Below, piece by piece: positions 1-11,599 of a DNA stretch of 64,000 nucleotides. Both the position numbers and the translations under genes were made by a program. The stretch covers positions 992,001 to 1,056,000 of the forward strand of contig JACCIC010000167.1 of assembly GCA_018907035.1 (NCBI GenBank). The letters are read 5' to 3'. Position 1 is the stretch's first letter. Each line of letters begins with the position of its first letter. The stretch is from Sycobia sp. Sy_11. Taxonomy: Eukaryota; Arthropoda; Insecta; Hymenoptera; Epichrysomallidae. Under the pieces are notes generated by a model that made no database searches, had not been told where the DNA came from, and worked only from the letters and a program-made list of their open reading frames with translations.

Positions 1-788
1 TATTTGAGAAATAAAAGTAGCTTTATAAAATTTTTTTTACTTTTTCATTTGAAAATATAAATTGTAATAGAATATGATAATTGCAAGAAATATACGCTTT
101 TTATTCTTTATAATTGGATATCTTTTAAAATTCGTTTGAGCCATATTGAGATTAAGTAACTAATATAGCAGAGAATAGCGGCTGCATTGTAAGAAATCTA
201 TTGAGGACTACAGTATGAAAATTATATGTAAAAAACACAATTTTTTGCAAATTTATCGACCATTCTCTTTATTGAATAAATTCGGCAAATTTTATTAATT
301 TTTATTTTAATATCTCTTGATAAATAGTAGTTTTTCATTCCATACATATACCATAAAATTATTCTTCTCAATATTTCTAAGAATAGGTCAGTCATTTTAT
401 TGAAGCAACTAACAAGTAGTTTAGAGCAAAAAATCTAAAATAGATTCTTCATATTTATAGTATTAATTTTTCAATCTTCGAAACAGATTCCATTCTTTCC
501 AACAGTTTTTATTAAATTTGCAAAAAATTTTATAAATAATAATTTCAGAAATATATAAAATAATAAAATACTAATTTATATAAAAAAATATAAAACTAAT
601 AAAATGTAGAAAATAAAAACAATATTTATTGAATAAAATTTGGAAATTTAAAGATGTTAATGAATTGTTTCAAAGACCATGTCAGATTTTTATTTAATTA
701 ATATTAAATGAAATTCATTTTAGTATGAGGGAGTTTTAAATTGCTTTAGTAGAAGTGTATTCTTATTAATAATGTAATCTATATTTAC
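1..788. other. AT-rich intronic sequence, no feature seen
   Basis: This is the start of the trc intron that follows the exon ending at 789. It is AT-rich, with poly-A/T runs and no long frame, RNA gene or recognisable repeat. Confidence 0.6.
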
Positions 789-1022
789 TTCTCCAAAAGC
801 TCCTCTACCAATAACTTTTAAAGGTTCGAAATCTTCAACACCGAGTCTTGATCGCTTTAGTCGCAAAAACTCGGTTTCTTTTTGTGCGTGCTGACATCGT
901 TTCTCATGTTTTTGCTGTTCTGAGAGTGCTTCATCTTTTAATGATTCTTCCAGTTTCGCAAGTCTTTGTTTTCTCTCAATATGCTGAGCAATGAGATTAC
1001 TATAATAATTTTCGAGGGTTAC
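789..1022 (-). CDS. trc: tricornered (NDR/STK38) kinase, second coding exon
   Basis: This exon is 234 nt, exactly 78 codons. It reads VTLENYYSNLIAQH at its start and EFLRLKRSRLGVEDF and IGRGAFGE at its end. This is the N-terminal regulatory region plus the glycine-rich ATP loop of the NDR-family AGC kinases (Drosophila Tricornered, human STK38). In that family the helical N-terminal region binds Mob cofactors, and the kinase acts with Furry in cell shape, epidermal hair and dendrite patterning. The acceptor is a TTTACTTTAG followed by G at 1022, and the donor is GAA|GTAAAT at 788/787. The catalytic lysine and the rest of the kinase domain must lie in exons left of base 1. Phase is 0 at both ends, matching the AAG end of the exon at 32979-33055. 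The open frame, the splice signals and the family match leave little doubt that this is a functional host exon. Confidence 0.95.
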
Positions 1023-2700
1023 CTAAAGTAAATGAAAATTATTAAAAAATTTAAATATAAGACAAACTATATATCTTTATAGATAAACAGATTAATAAAT
1101 ATTTGTATCCAATTTTATAGTCTTATTGTAATAAAAGTCAAAATGTGCTAATAATACGACTGTCAGACCGATAGAAATACAAACTAATATTGAATAAAAA
1201 ATTTGAAGTTAGATATAAGCCTCTAATTTTTTAAATGTATCACCTCCCTCTTAAATAATTGGCAATAATTTTGTTAACTCAGTTATATTACAATATTGTT
1301 TTGCAAAGCTTGCTGCGTATTTTTAAATTTTAATTGCGCGAATCGAAAATTTTATATTAATAATAACAATTACAGTTTATAGACTGAATATTTGTAAGTA
1401 TACTTCGAAATGTTAAGAACATCTTTTTTGAAGAAATGTTTTCATTTTATAATCTTGTTGGGATTATTTAAATAAAATTTTTAAACCTAATATGAATTAT
1501 ATATCTTTATTTAGATTATTAGATTATTAGCTCGAATGATTTCGATAGATAAAGTTTTGACTAACTATATAAAATCAGCATGAAATACAGAACAATTGAC
1601 AACTGAATAATTACACTTTTTATATCGTATGAACAATATATCACAGTCACACGTAATTTAAGAAAAAAATTATTGTGTGACCTGACATTTGTAAGGTGAG
1701 CACTTTCAGTCCGACACTAATCTCTATCGACCGCCGCATTATTCAAATTCAAGTGAATGGTGAAAAATTAGATTTTTTTGGCTTTGAACACAATTACTTT
1801 AGTATTTGTTTTTACTAAGTCTAGAAGCGTGAGAAAAACAAACATAAGATGTAAATCTAAACATATATACAGAAAGTTCATCGGCTGTGGAGTTTTTAGA
1901 TGTTACTTCTGTGTTTGATCTTTCAAGGATCCTTTACATCGATGCATCTGCAACAACAAAATGATTAAAAAAATTTATTTTTGACAATTAAATAATGATT
2001 AACATTATATTTAACACTATATATAGGAATTATGTATGATTTTTTAATTTATAGCAACTTACATAGTATGCAAGTACAGCTGATGTCAGTATTTCAATAA
2101 ATAAATTCAGACAATGGCTGCAAATTCATTCATGAACATCATCACCTGAAACACACACACACACACGCGCGGGCGCGCGCACACGCATACACACACAAAT
2201 TAACAAAATAGTAATTATGGTGATGAAAAAGATGATATATATATATAATACCTGTTTAATTTTTTATTTACAAAGTATATCAACCAATCACAGAATTGTA
2301 ACTTACTTGCAAGGGCTTACGGGACTTCAAAACTTGACTATAGAAAGCGTGAAGTTTTTGGAGTCAAGTACAATTCTCAAGGATTGTTCGTAGGAAATAC
2401 AGTTTGAGGCGAATAAGCTGTATAGCTAGGAAAGCCCACACTGTTCTAGAGAATCACAATCTTAAGATATGAACAACAGGCTTTAGGATACTCGTGCGCT
2501 CATTATTGTTATACATTATACATTATTGTTATACTTCACTCACGTACAGATTTTTTTTTAGGTACACATAGCGATTACGTAAATGCAAAAACCAATATAT
2601 AATGTAAATGAGTGTAAATATGTATGAAATTAATAAATAAATAATATACAAAGAAATAAATAAATATATAAATAAATGAGAATTAAAAATTGTACAAATA
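1023..2700. repeat. AT-rich intron with a CA/CG microsatellite
   Basis: I find no coding signal. Near 2150-2205 there is an alternating (CA)n tract passing into GCGCGCGC and back to (CA)n, which is purine-pyrimidine alternating and could adopt Z-DNA. Otherwise this is nondescript AT-rich sequence. Confidence 0.6.
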
Positions 2701-2730
2701 TCGACTGTTCTGAATTAAATTACTAAATAT

Positions 2731-2900
2731 TTTTATTAGTCTTACAGTCTTTATAATATAATATACTAGCTAAAATAATGACAGTCAGACTGTCCTTGTT
2801 TATGTTCAACTATGTAGAATCTGAAATAAAACTTATTATTACAATAAATTATATTAACAATTAAAAATAAAAATAAAAATATTATTAAACAATAATAATA
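2731..2900 (+). repeat. Penelope-type terminal repeat fragment (first of three copies)
   Basis: The stretch around 2731-2880, with CAGTCTTTATAATATAATA followed by AATGACAGTCAGACTGTCC, recurs at 34120-34270 and 57700-57950. It is followed in all three by A-rich (AAATAAA)n sequence. Two of the copies continue into a hammerhead-like core, and this one lies next to a Penelope endonuclease fragment. I therefore read it as part of a Penelope-like element terminal repeat. Confidence 0.5.
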
Positions 2901-2954
2901 TCAGAAAGCTATTTAATAATTGTAAAGATAAGGATGATAAATATTTGAAAACAG

Positions 2955-3264
2955 CAGTGGTATAAAAAATAAATTGTAAAGATTGTGACAAATATTATAT
3001 TGGACAAACGGAAAGATACCTAAAACAAAGAATATATGAATATCAATATAACTTACGAAGCATGAATGGTACATCCGGGCTAAATGAACATAGTTTAAAC
3101 TTGTTATATTCTTTCAATTTTGAAAATGTAGATATTTTGGAACAGGATAGTGAAAATAAATATAAAAGAGAAACTCTTGAAAATATTCATATTTTGAAGA
3201 ATCTCAATAATGTAAATTTAATGCTAGGGTTAAGTAAATTGACAACGCTTATCATTCCTTCTTA
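2955..3264 (+). pseudogene. Penelope-like element GIY-YIG endonuclease, fragment
   Basis: The plus-strand frame starting after a stop near 2965 reads CKDCDKYYIGQTERYLKQRI and continues to a stop at 3263-3265. It shows the GIY-YIG core (YYIGQT, then an Arg on the following helix) preceded by the CxxC pair typical of Penelope-like retroelement endonucleases. It then shows the family's C-terminal features: NEHSLN, FENVDILEQ, ETLENIHILKN and a GLSKL end. This endonuclease nicks target DNA for the Penelope reverse transcriptase. The RT domain is missing upstream, so this is a 5'-truncated copy about 100 codons long. The family assignment is by motif recognition only. Confidence 0.65.
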
Positions 3265-3360
3265 ATATAGAATTTGTATTCCACATTTAATTTAAAGGAA
3301 AAAAGGGGGAGTCCTATAAATGTTATACTAATAAATTTAGAGTGTAGATGGGGTATATGT

Positions 3361-4417
3361 CAGGCCATGCGTCATCGATCTGAAGAGATGGTAATCAGAC
3401 GGAGCAACGTCTGGACTATACGGCGGGTGGGGTAGGACTTCCCATTTGAGCGTTTCTCAGTATGTTTTCACCGGCGGTGCAACATGTGGGCGAGCATTGT
3501 CATGTTGCAAAATAACTTTGTCGTGCCTGTCGGAGTATTGTGGCTGTTTTTCTTGCAGTGCGCGGCTAAAACGCATCAATTGTCGTCGATAGACCTCGCC
3601 TGTGATCCTTTCATTCGGTTTCAAAAGCTCAAAGTAAACCACACCTAGCTGGTCCCACCATATACAGAGCATGAGCTTGGCGCCATGAATATTTGGCTTG
3701 GCCGTCGATGATGATGCATGGCCGGGTAGTCCCCATGATTTTCTTCGCTTCGGATTATCGTAACGTATCCACTTTTCATCGCCAGTCACGATACGATGCA
3801 GAAAACCCTTTCTTTTATGTCGCTGAAGCAGCTGTTCGCAAGTGAAAAAACGCCGTTCGACGTCTCTCAGCTTCAGTTCGTACGGCACCCAATTTCCTTG
3901 CTTTTGGATCATTTCCATGGCTTTCAAACGCTTGGAAATGGTTGTTCGGTCAACTCCCAATGCTTCAGCAAGTTCTTCTTGCGTTTGACAAGAATCTTCA
4001 TCAAGCAAAGTCGCCAATTCTCGATCTTCAAAGATTTGCGGCCGCTCGGAACGCTCCTTGTCTTCCACGTCGAAATCACCGCTTTTGAAGCGTCGAAACC
4101 ATCCGCGAACACTTGAATCATCGACACAACCTTCTCCATAAGCCTCCTGAAGCAATCGATGCGTCTCGGCAGCAGATTTCTTCAAATTGAACCAATAAAG
4201 TGAAACTTCCCGCAAATGACGTCGACTCGGCTCAAATTTCGACATTTTCACGATATCAAAAATTTATGATGCGAAAAAATTTTAACTAATGTGTTAGTAT
4301 GGAATTGTTGATATATGAATAAGCTTTGATTATGACATATGTAACCATTGAATACTCGCACAGTATTGGTGGCGCCATCTCTTACAAAAAACGGGAAAGA
4401 CTTATTCACACTCCTAA
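3361..4417 (-). mobile_element. Mos1-like mariner copy 1, 3'-truncated
   Basis: The outer end is intact: the terminal inverted repeat TTAGGAGTGTGAATAAGTC ends at 4417, with TA at 4418-4419. The transposase frame starts at the ATG 4245-4243 and carries an N-terminal helix-turn-helix, then TGDEKW and HDNARPH of the DD34D catalytic triad. Codon 263 is TGA (3459-3457), identical to the nonsense codon in copy 2. Homology stops abruptly at 3361, just after the third catalytic motif region, so about 230 bp including the far TIR are lost. It faces copy 2 head to head across a 290-bp spacer. By eye it is nearly identical to copy 2. Confidence 0.93.
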
Positions 4418-4707
4418 TATAATTTACAAAACATTAAAATTTACAAAACAAAAAATAAAAGAAACATTGTACATCTGATTAAAATACAATTTTTTTATTC
4501 TATTGAATTCGTCTTTACTAACAGTATTTCTCGAGAAAATTGTATACGAAGATGCCTGTGCTGAGCATATGCGAGGAACCGTTAAGGGGACCTCGAGACG
4601 GAATTGTTGAACTTTTGTTCAGAAATATTGTTTACACTAGAAACTGTATAGAACAAACAATATGTATTTTAATACGTTCTATGTTTCTGGTTTAAAATTT
4701 TTTTATA
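4418..4707. other. spacer between head-to-head mariners
   Basis: This 290-bp AT-rich spacer separates the two divergent mariner copies. It would be the loop of a roughly 1-kb-arm inverted repeat. No gene or regulatory site is recognised. Confidence 0.6.
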
Positions 4708-5993
4708 TTAGGAGTGTGAATAAGTCTTTCCCGTTTTTTGTAAGAGATGGCGCCACCAATACTGTGCGAGTGTTTAATGGTTACATATGTCATAATCAAA
4801 GCTTATTCATATGTCAACAATTCCATACCAGCACATTAGTTAAAATTTTTTCGCATCATAAATTTTTGATATCGTGAAAATGTCGAAATTTGAGCCGAGT
4901 CGACGTCATTTGCGGGAAGTTTCACTTTATTGGTTCAATTTGAAGAAATCTGCTGCCGAGACGCATCGATTGCTTCAGGAGGCTTATGGAGAAGGTTGTG
5001 TCGATGATTCAAGTGTTCGCGGATGGTTTCGACGCTTCAAAAGCGGCGATTTCGACGTGGAAGACAAGGAGCGTTCCGGGCGGCCGCAAATCTTTGAAGA
5101 TCGAGAATTGGCGACTTTGCTTGATGAAGATTCTTGTCAAACGCAAGAAGAACTTGCTGAAGCATTGGGAGTTGACCGAACAACCATTTCCAAGCGTTTG
5201 AAAGCCATGGAAATGATCCAAAAGCAAGGAAATTGGGTGCCGTACGAACTGAAGCTGAGAGACGTCGAACGGCGTTTTTTCACTTGCGAACAGCTGCTTC
5301 AGCGACATAAAAGAAAGGGTTTTCTGCATCGTATCGTGACTGGCGATGAAAAGTGGATACGTTACGATAATCCGAAGCGAAGAAAATCATGGGGACTACC
5401 CGGCCATGCATCATCATCGACGGCCAAGCCAAATATTCATGGCGCCAAGCTCATGCTCTGTATATGGTGGGACCAGCTAGGTGTGGTTTACTATGAGCTT
5501 CTGAAACCGAATGAAAGGATCACAGGCGAGGTCTATCGACGACAATTGATGCGTTTTAGCCGCGCACTGCGAGAAAAACGGCCACAATACTCCGACAGGC
5601 ACGACAAAGTTATTTTGCAACATGACAATGCTCGCCCACATGTTGCACCGCCGGTGAAAACATACTGAGAAACGCTCAAATGGGAAGTCCTACCCCACCC
5701 GCCGTATAGTCCAGACGTTGCTCCGTCTGATTACCATCTCTTCAGATCGATGACGCATGGCCTGGCTGACCAGCACTTCCATTCCTACGAGGAAGCCAAA
5801 AAATGGGTGGATGACTGGATAGAGGGCAAACCGGTCGAATTTTTTCGCAACGGGATTCGTATGTTGCCAGAAAGATGGGAAAAAGTTGTAGCTAGCGATG
5901 GCCAATACTTTCAATAATTCATTTGTAACCATTTTTTCACAATAAAGGCTCAAAATTTGAAAAAAAACGGGAAAGACTTATTCACATACCTGA
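4708..5993 (+). mobile_element. Mos1-like mariner copy 2, full length (1286 bp)
   Basis: Both ends are present. The left TIR is TTAGGAGTGTGAATAAGTC and the right TIR, read inward, is TCAGGTATGTGAATAAGTC. Both are flanked by the TA target duplication (4706-4707 and 5994-5995). The length matches canonical mariners (about 1.28-1.30 kb). The two TIRs differ at positions 2, 6 and 7, and this difference is shared by copies 3, 4 and 5. The single transposase frame is broken by one nonsense codon. The element could still be moved in trans, since both TIRs look sound. Confidence 0.96.
4880..5917 (+). pseudogene. mariner transposase (mauritiana/Mos1 type) with one nonsense codon
   Basis: The frame of 345 codons plus stop equals the length of the Mos1 transposase. 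Two N-terminal helix-turn-helix regions (second around TQEELAEALGVDRTTISKRL) bind the TIRs. The catalytic DD34D triad is visible as TGDEKW, HDNARPH and APSDYH, with the WVPYEL linker before it and HPPYSPD before the last Asp. The only lesion I see is TGA at codon 263 (5666-5668), where copies 3 and 5 have TTA (Leu). The predicted product stops after the second Asp, before the third, so it should be catalytically dead. A GTG 6 nt upstream is not the start; ATG at 4880 matches the family N-terminus. Confidence 0.93.
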
Positions 5994-7159
5994 TAACAAT
6001 TACAATTTTACAAAAATTACGTTCTAAGAGAAATTCAACAAATTATGACCTTTATAGAATTTTCGTGGATTTAGGAATAAATATTCACTTTACGTTGAAA
6101 GCTGTTACGATATGCGTACTGAGCTCCCTAAATATTATGAATATTGAGATAAATAGGCTACGGGGACTATCTCAAGACTACCTGAAGACAGCCACACCGC
6201 TGACAATGTTTCAGGAGGCCCTGAAGTAGGATTCTTGACTTTTTTGCAGAAATATCATAGGTAAGGTATATTTTTTACACATACAGCAATGAAATACCAT
6301 ATTTACAAAACTAATATTTACCATATTTATAAAACTAATACGCGATTAAAGATTATTTATTAGTACCACTTTAATTAAAAAAACAGTTGGCTCATGTATA
6401 AACTATCTAGGAAAAATCATTTGAAATTTATCGGAAATTATCATTTTCAACATTCGAATTTTTTGTTAGTGTAATAAAATACGATGTTGATATTTTACAA
6501 AACGAATTTCTTCAAAAAATTAAAAAAAAATTTGTATTTAATTCGTTTTTATGTATTTCTGTAAAAGCAGATTCATGTAGGTCATAATCTTATAATTTTC
6601 CTTATTTTCTGTGAAAAACTGAATAATAAGACTACATTTTTATATAAACATGATGTTATTTCATAACATAATTTACATTGTACTAAACATTGAAAAAAAG
6701 CTTAAATATAAATTTCGTAAAATTAAAAGTGTTTTGATTTCAATTCAACAAATATTTATTCGAATTCGATTTATTTCAAACACAAACATACACATTTGAA
6801 ACGAACGAATATTTTGTAATTTTTAAATAATCGTGTATTTGAAATAAACGGTTAGGTTTAATTAACAAACAAAAAAATATTTCTTATGTTACAAATACAT
6901 ATATTATTGTAGTTTACATAAACTAATTATGTAGCAACATGTATTACATGTAATACATATTATAGATTATTTCTACTTATATTATCATATCGTTCAATTT
7001 TCTAAAGAATTTTATTTACACTGCTTACACATTCAAAAAAATCTAAATACAAATGAGTCAATTTTGTAAAAGTTTATTTTAATCCAATAAATACTTCTTG
7101 ACTTTTTCTAAACAGAACTACATGCACGTGAAAAATAAAATTAAATAAATAGATATTCG

Positions 7160-7165
<6 letters not shown>
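5994..7165. repeat. AT-rich intron containing one arm of a dispersed repeat
   Basis: There is no coding signal. The segment of about 6725-6905 is the reverse complement, with moderate divergence, of about 23495-23680. Matching landmarks are AAACGGTTAGGTTTAATTAA here against AAACCTAACTGTTTATTTC there, and AATATTTTGTAATTTT against AAAATTACAAAATATT. It is an unclassified old repeat. Confidence 0.5.

Positions 7166-7205
<40 letters not shown>
7166..7205. repeat. (TA)n microsatellite
   Basis: This is an uninterrupted TA tract of about 40 bp just before the irritans-type mariner region. Confidence 0.9.
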
Positions 7206-7208
<3 letters not shown>

Positions 7209-7579
7209 ATAATATATAATAATATATATTTATTATCTCTGCCTATACTCCCAATGTAAATGTCATGAACTGAACTGGGTATGAACCTGCAAGTTTTGCG
7301 CCGTTGACGTAATCAGAGCAGAGATAATAAGGGGAGACCACCGATGCTCATGTTAGACATTGCTGTAAAATTTTGACAATCAGCGCTACGGCGGTGAACG
7401 TCGGTACTCCGTTCGTGCGATATTCCAGATGTTAACTTTCGAGCTCGTGATTAGATAATAAAATATAGTGAATAGATACAATAAAAGGGATTAACTGGTG
7501 TTGAAATTCTTGAAGTGTGTATAGATTTTCTTGCCTGTGTGTGTAAGTGTGTATGTGCGTGTGTATGCATGTATTTATA

Positions 7580-8670
7580 TACGAGGGGAGGTCAATAATT
7601 CCTTAGAAAATCTAAGAGATGGCGCTAGTAGCATCGCAAATGGTGTGTTTCTAGTAAGCATCATTCTTCACTATGTATTTGGCAAAGTTGCAGCCATATT
7701 CATCTATTGGTTTCGTTTTTATCATCAGTTGAAGTAAATAACTTTTGTTTGCTTAAGAAAATGTAAAAAAGTGAGATTAGAGCGGTGATTAAACATTTCT
7801 ATTCAAAAAGCTTAACAGCAAAAAAAACAAAAACTGATTTGGATTCAGTTCATGTCACATCTGCCTCTGTTTTTGCAATTGTTTACAATTGGTAAATGAA
7901 TTTAAACGTGGCAGTACATCAACAGAAGATAAACATCATACAGGAGCTGCCGTAGACGGGAGTACCGCAGAAATGATCGATAAAATCCACAAGATAGTGT
8001 TGAGTGACCGAAGAATAAAATTGCGCGAAATAGTTAACTCCACAGGGGTTTCAGAATGTACCATCATTTCAATTTTGCACGATAAGTTGGCTATGAACAA
8101 AATATCTGCGAGATGGGTGCCACGTTTTTTCTCAGCTGAGAACAAACGCAACCGCGTGATCTCTTCTTAGGCTCTTTTAGAGTGCATGCATTGCAACCCA
8201 GATGAGTTTCTGCATAGATTAATCACTGTAGATGAAATCTGGATACACCATTACATTCTCGAGACGAAAGAACAGTCTAAACAATGGATTATTAAAGGCG
8301 AACGGGCTCCAAAGAAGGCAATGACGGTGAAATCAGCTGGAAAGATTATGGCTACTGTGTTTTGGGATACACGTGGTATTATCCTTAATGACTATTTGGA
8401 AAAGGGACAGAGGATTACTGGAAACTATTATGCATTATTATGAAGTCAGCTACATGAGAAAAAAACGAAAATCGTCCTTATTCGAAGATAAAAGTCCTCT
8501 TTCTCCAGAATAATGCACGAGTGCATACGTGCGCAGTTTTGATAGCTAAAATTCAGGAATAGAAGTTTAAATTGATAGACCATCCACCGTACTCACAAGA
8601 TCTCCGACTGACTTCTTATTTCCAAATTTAAAAAAATGAGGACGCCATTGGCAGTAACTTCATCCCTCTA
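7580..8670 (+). mobile_element. irritans-type mariner relict A
   Basis: The left end carries a TIR-like ACGAGGGGAGGTCAATAATT after a TA. The degraded transposase is read through several frames. The helix-turn-helix region is at 7889-8170 (MIDKIHKIVLSDRRIKLREI, then ARWVPRFFS). The catalytic part is at 8186-8443 (ITVDEIWIHHY with the first Asp, then KSAGKIMATVFWDTRGI). A frame-shifted tail follows, with NNARVH where HDNARVH is expected and HPPYSQD near 8580. The second catalytic Asp is Asn, and the third motif (APSD) is lost. It runs into the Gypsy relict at about 8670 with no clear right TIR. It is an old, inactive copy of the Himar-like lineage. Confidence 0.8.
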
Positions 8671-8773
8671 GATACAGGGCGTGCACACCTTCGGTAGACA
8701 GGGAAGCGACTCTATCGCGGCAAAGCCACAGTAGGTATCTGCACATGCCTTTTGGCACTGTAAGGCGGGTGCT

Positions 8774-9700
8774 ATGAGCACTTTAGAAAAAAGCGCAAAG
8801 TATCGAACCGCCGAGAAAAACGGGACAATCGCAACAAACGAGGGTCGCGAGGCGGGTAAAACGCGCAGCGGCACTACTTATGCCGCAGAAAGCATTCCTT
8901 CGACTATAGCGATGATTCATTCGCCAACGAAGGACAACATTAACCACGGTCGCGGCACGCCAGAGTTACGCGAACTGTTGGACCTGTGCAAGCAAATGCA
9001 CAAGCGTTTCGATGAGATAGAAAGCGATCACGTCGCGCTATACCAGAAGGTATCGCCGATGAACGAGCGCATGCAGGAAATGACCACCCGTAATTTTGAG
9101 CAACCGTGCGAGCACCCAGAGAGCGAGGCGACACGAACAGACAGGCCGACATCGGGATACGATTCTCGGGCGAATATAATCCGCCGGCGATAGCAAACAT
9201 AGTGCAGCCCAGCATTCGATCGCGAGACTTCCGTTTCCCACGCTTTCGAACGACTGATTGCGAGGGGTGGTTTTTGTTATACGAGAAAATGCTTCAAATT
9301 TTTCGCATAACAGACGATGCCGAGAAGGTAAATTCACTAATAACACATATCGGCCCCGAAATCGTCGATACTCTGTTTGAATTCTTGCAAACCCTTTCTC
9401 AGGAAGAACAGTACAGCGCGTTGAAAAGAGATATTACCGCACATTACTTCATGTCGATTGAGAAGCGCATGGAGAGCATGTTTCACGAAACGACGGTCCA
9501 TGATAAGAGACCGAGCGAACTATTTGCACGTGAGCACCTTTATGCGTTTCTGGACGGCACGCCTCCCCGCGCGAATCCAAATTCTGATTCTGAACGTGGA
9601 GGACGAGCGCGCAGCCGCGCACGTGAACATGGTGTAGGATATCGCACAAAAATGCGAAGACGCGAGCTACACCGGCAAAGATGAAGCGAAGCACGCGCAA
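8774..9700 (+). pseudogene. Ty3/Gypsy Gag relict
   Basis: The ATG at 8774 opens a GC-rich frame (to 9193). It has a predicted coiled segment (ELLDLCKQMHKRFDEIESDH), then continues after a frameshift in the frame ending at 9684. The second part contains FRFPRFRTTDCEGWF and a helical block ending LITHIGPEIVDTLFEF, the arrangement seen in capsid proteins of CsRn1/Kabuki-like insect Gypsy elements. Gag would package the element RNA. Base composition is strikingly GC-rich against the AT-rich surroundings, marking an inserted element. The tail is Arg-rich and poorly conserved. The clade name is inferred from motif memory. Confidence 0.6.
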
Positions 9701-10149
9701 CATATCGAACGAACTAGAACGCGTATATGAGACAATTGAGAATCTCATGCGTGAGCTCCGTATCCGAAGCGTTGAAGCCACGGGTTTCATCCGCGAACGA
9801 GCAATGAGCCTACAACCCATGCAGAGGTGAAGTGCGAGTCACAGTAGCAGTTAGAGCGGGCGCAAATCAGGCGAGCAGTGGCGCACGCGTAAAGGCGCAG
9901 CTTCGCCAGCACGCGAACTTGATCAGGCGTACAGCTTGGCGAAATTCGCGAAGAAGAGTAAAAAGCCCCCGCGGTTACGCGACGGGTTATGTAACGCACA
10001 CTATCAATACGATTCACAGGACAGTGTCTACGATCTGCAGTGCAAGAGACACGCCGAGTTCTCTGCGCAAAAGAGCAAGTTGGGAAACGAGTAACTAGTG
10101 CTGGGCAGGAGGCGCCCCCAGCGCAGGCACACTGATCGCGTCTCCATGT

Positions 10150-10600
10150 TAAGGATTACTTATCGAAAAGTATATTCCGTATAGACTCGGGAGCTGAAAT
10201 ATCGGTAGTACCGGATTCAGACGGCCAGAGCACGCGCGCGAAGAAACTGAAACTTTACGCCGCGAATGGTTCGACCATAGATACGTACGGCGTGGAAAGG
10301 TGGAAACTAGATTTCGGATACGGATGGACGATGTCGTGGAAATTCGTCGTAGCAAACGTCGAATACCCCATCCTCGAGAGCGACTTCCTAAGCGTCTTCC
10401 ACCTGATCCTCGATCTCAAGCTGCGCACTCAAGCACACAAGCCGACTGGGTTGCTTGTCAAATATACATCCGGGGTCGTGGCGAACTTTACCGTTCATGC
10501 ATTGTTTCTCGCGAATACAAACGCGTCGATAACCGCGAAGTTACCAAAGGTGATGGGATTCGAACAAGACGTCAATCGTAAAGACCGCGGCGTATTTCAT
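10150..10600 (+). pseudogene. Ty3/Gypsy protease relict
   Basis: Near 10180 the plus strand reads IDSGAEISVVPDSDG, the retropepsin active-site motif (D-S/T-G-A). It continues KLKLYAANGSTIDTYG and FVVANVEYPILESDFL, both characteristic of Ty3/Gypsy proteases, where a PILG-type motif closes the domain. The Gly of that motif is Glu here. The frame runs to the stop at about 10665. The enzyme would cleave the polyprotein; this copy lies between stops and frameshifts. Confidence 0.65.
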
Positions 10601-10662
10601 TACCACCGCCCCCGCCCGTTAGCCAACGCGCGCACAGGCTTTTACCGGAGAAATTCCGCGCC

Positions 10663-11250
10663 GTGAAAAGCCAGTTCGACGAGGTGCAAGAGATAATTCG
10701 GCCAGCGAAGAGACCGTGTAGTCCCATACACCTTGTTCCAAAGAAAGACGGCGAGAGGAGTATTTGCGGGGACTACAGACGCTTAAACAGCGTAACGGTC
10801 GCGGACAAGTACCCCATCCTGCATATACAGGATTTGCTGTACCCTTTTCGGACCCCTTTCGGACTCTTCGAATATAACGCGATAACGTTCGGACTGAGAA
10901 ACGCAGGCCAGATCTTCCAGCGTTAGATGAATAGCGCACTGGGAGGTCTGAAATGCGCGTTTGTCTTTCTCGGCGACATTCTCATCGCGTCGGATAACAA
11001 GGAAGAGCACAAGCGTGACATTGAGAAGGCGTTCACGAAGTTCGAGAAATGTGCGTTGCGTCAGAATGTGGAAAAATATCGGTTCAGACAAGCCGATAAG
11101 CCGCTTATGTACTTAATGGCTCAGAACCAAAACAAAGCTTCCGCCCTGCGCTGTCGGCAGCTCAACTACATAGCGCAATTGAATTCGAAAATCGTGTACC
11201 GCGCAAAGAGCGAAAATATCGTCGCAGACGCGCTGTCGCGAATCGAATCT
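10663..11250 (+). pseudogene. Ty3/Gypsy reverse transcriptase relict, internally deleted
   Basis: The start of the RT domain is clear: SPIHLVPKKDGERSICGDYR followed by LNSVTVADKYPILHIQDL. The sequence then jumps to FGLFEYNAITFGLRNAGQIF, so the segment with the first catalytic Asp is deleted. A TAG at 10924-10926 follows QIFQR. The next frame has LGDILIASDNKEEH where YLDDILIAS is expected, then jumps directly to the RNase H/connection end, SENIVADALSRIE. Thus two internal deletions remove motif A, the thumb and most of RNase H. The element is dead. Confidence 0.75.
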
Positions 11251-11599
11251 TTTCGGATCCCGAGCATGTTCAATTGGAACGACACGTGGAATCAGTTCGA
11301 AGACGACGTAAGCATGATCTGCAAAAACGTGAACGCGTTCCTCCTAACGCTATTCGACGCCAAAGAGCTCACGGCTGAGCAAGACTCGGACCCCGAGCTT
11401 TTTAGAATGCTGCACGATCGCAACCACCCGTTGAAGCTCCGCATCCTAACATTCAACGACGATAGCCATACACTGTTTTATTGCTACGTTCACGAGAACA
11501 CTATCCGGCCGTATATTCGCGAATCTCTATGTGACAAAGTATTAAATTTGTTTCAAAACAATGCACCCCGAGCGGAAAAACGACGGATAGGCTTATCAA

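Noticed and set aside
3796..4116. 106-codon frame antisense to mariner copy 1 (repeated in copies 2, 3 and 5)
   Set aside because: It is the opposite-strand shadow of the transposase and recurs only because the element does.
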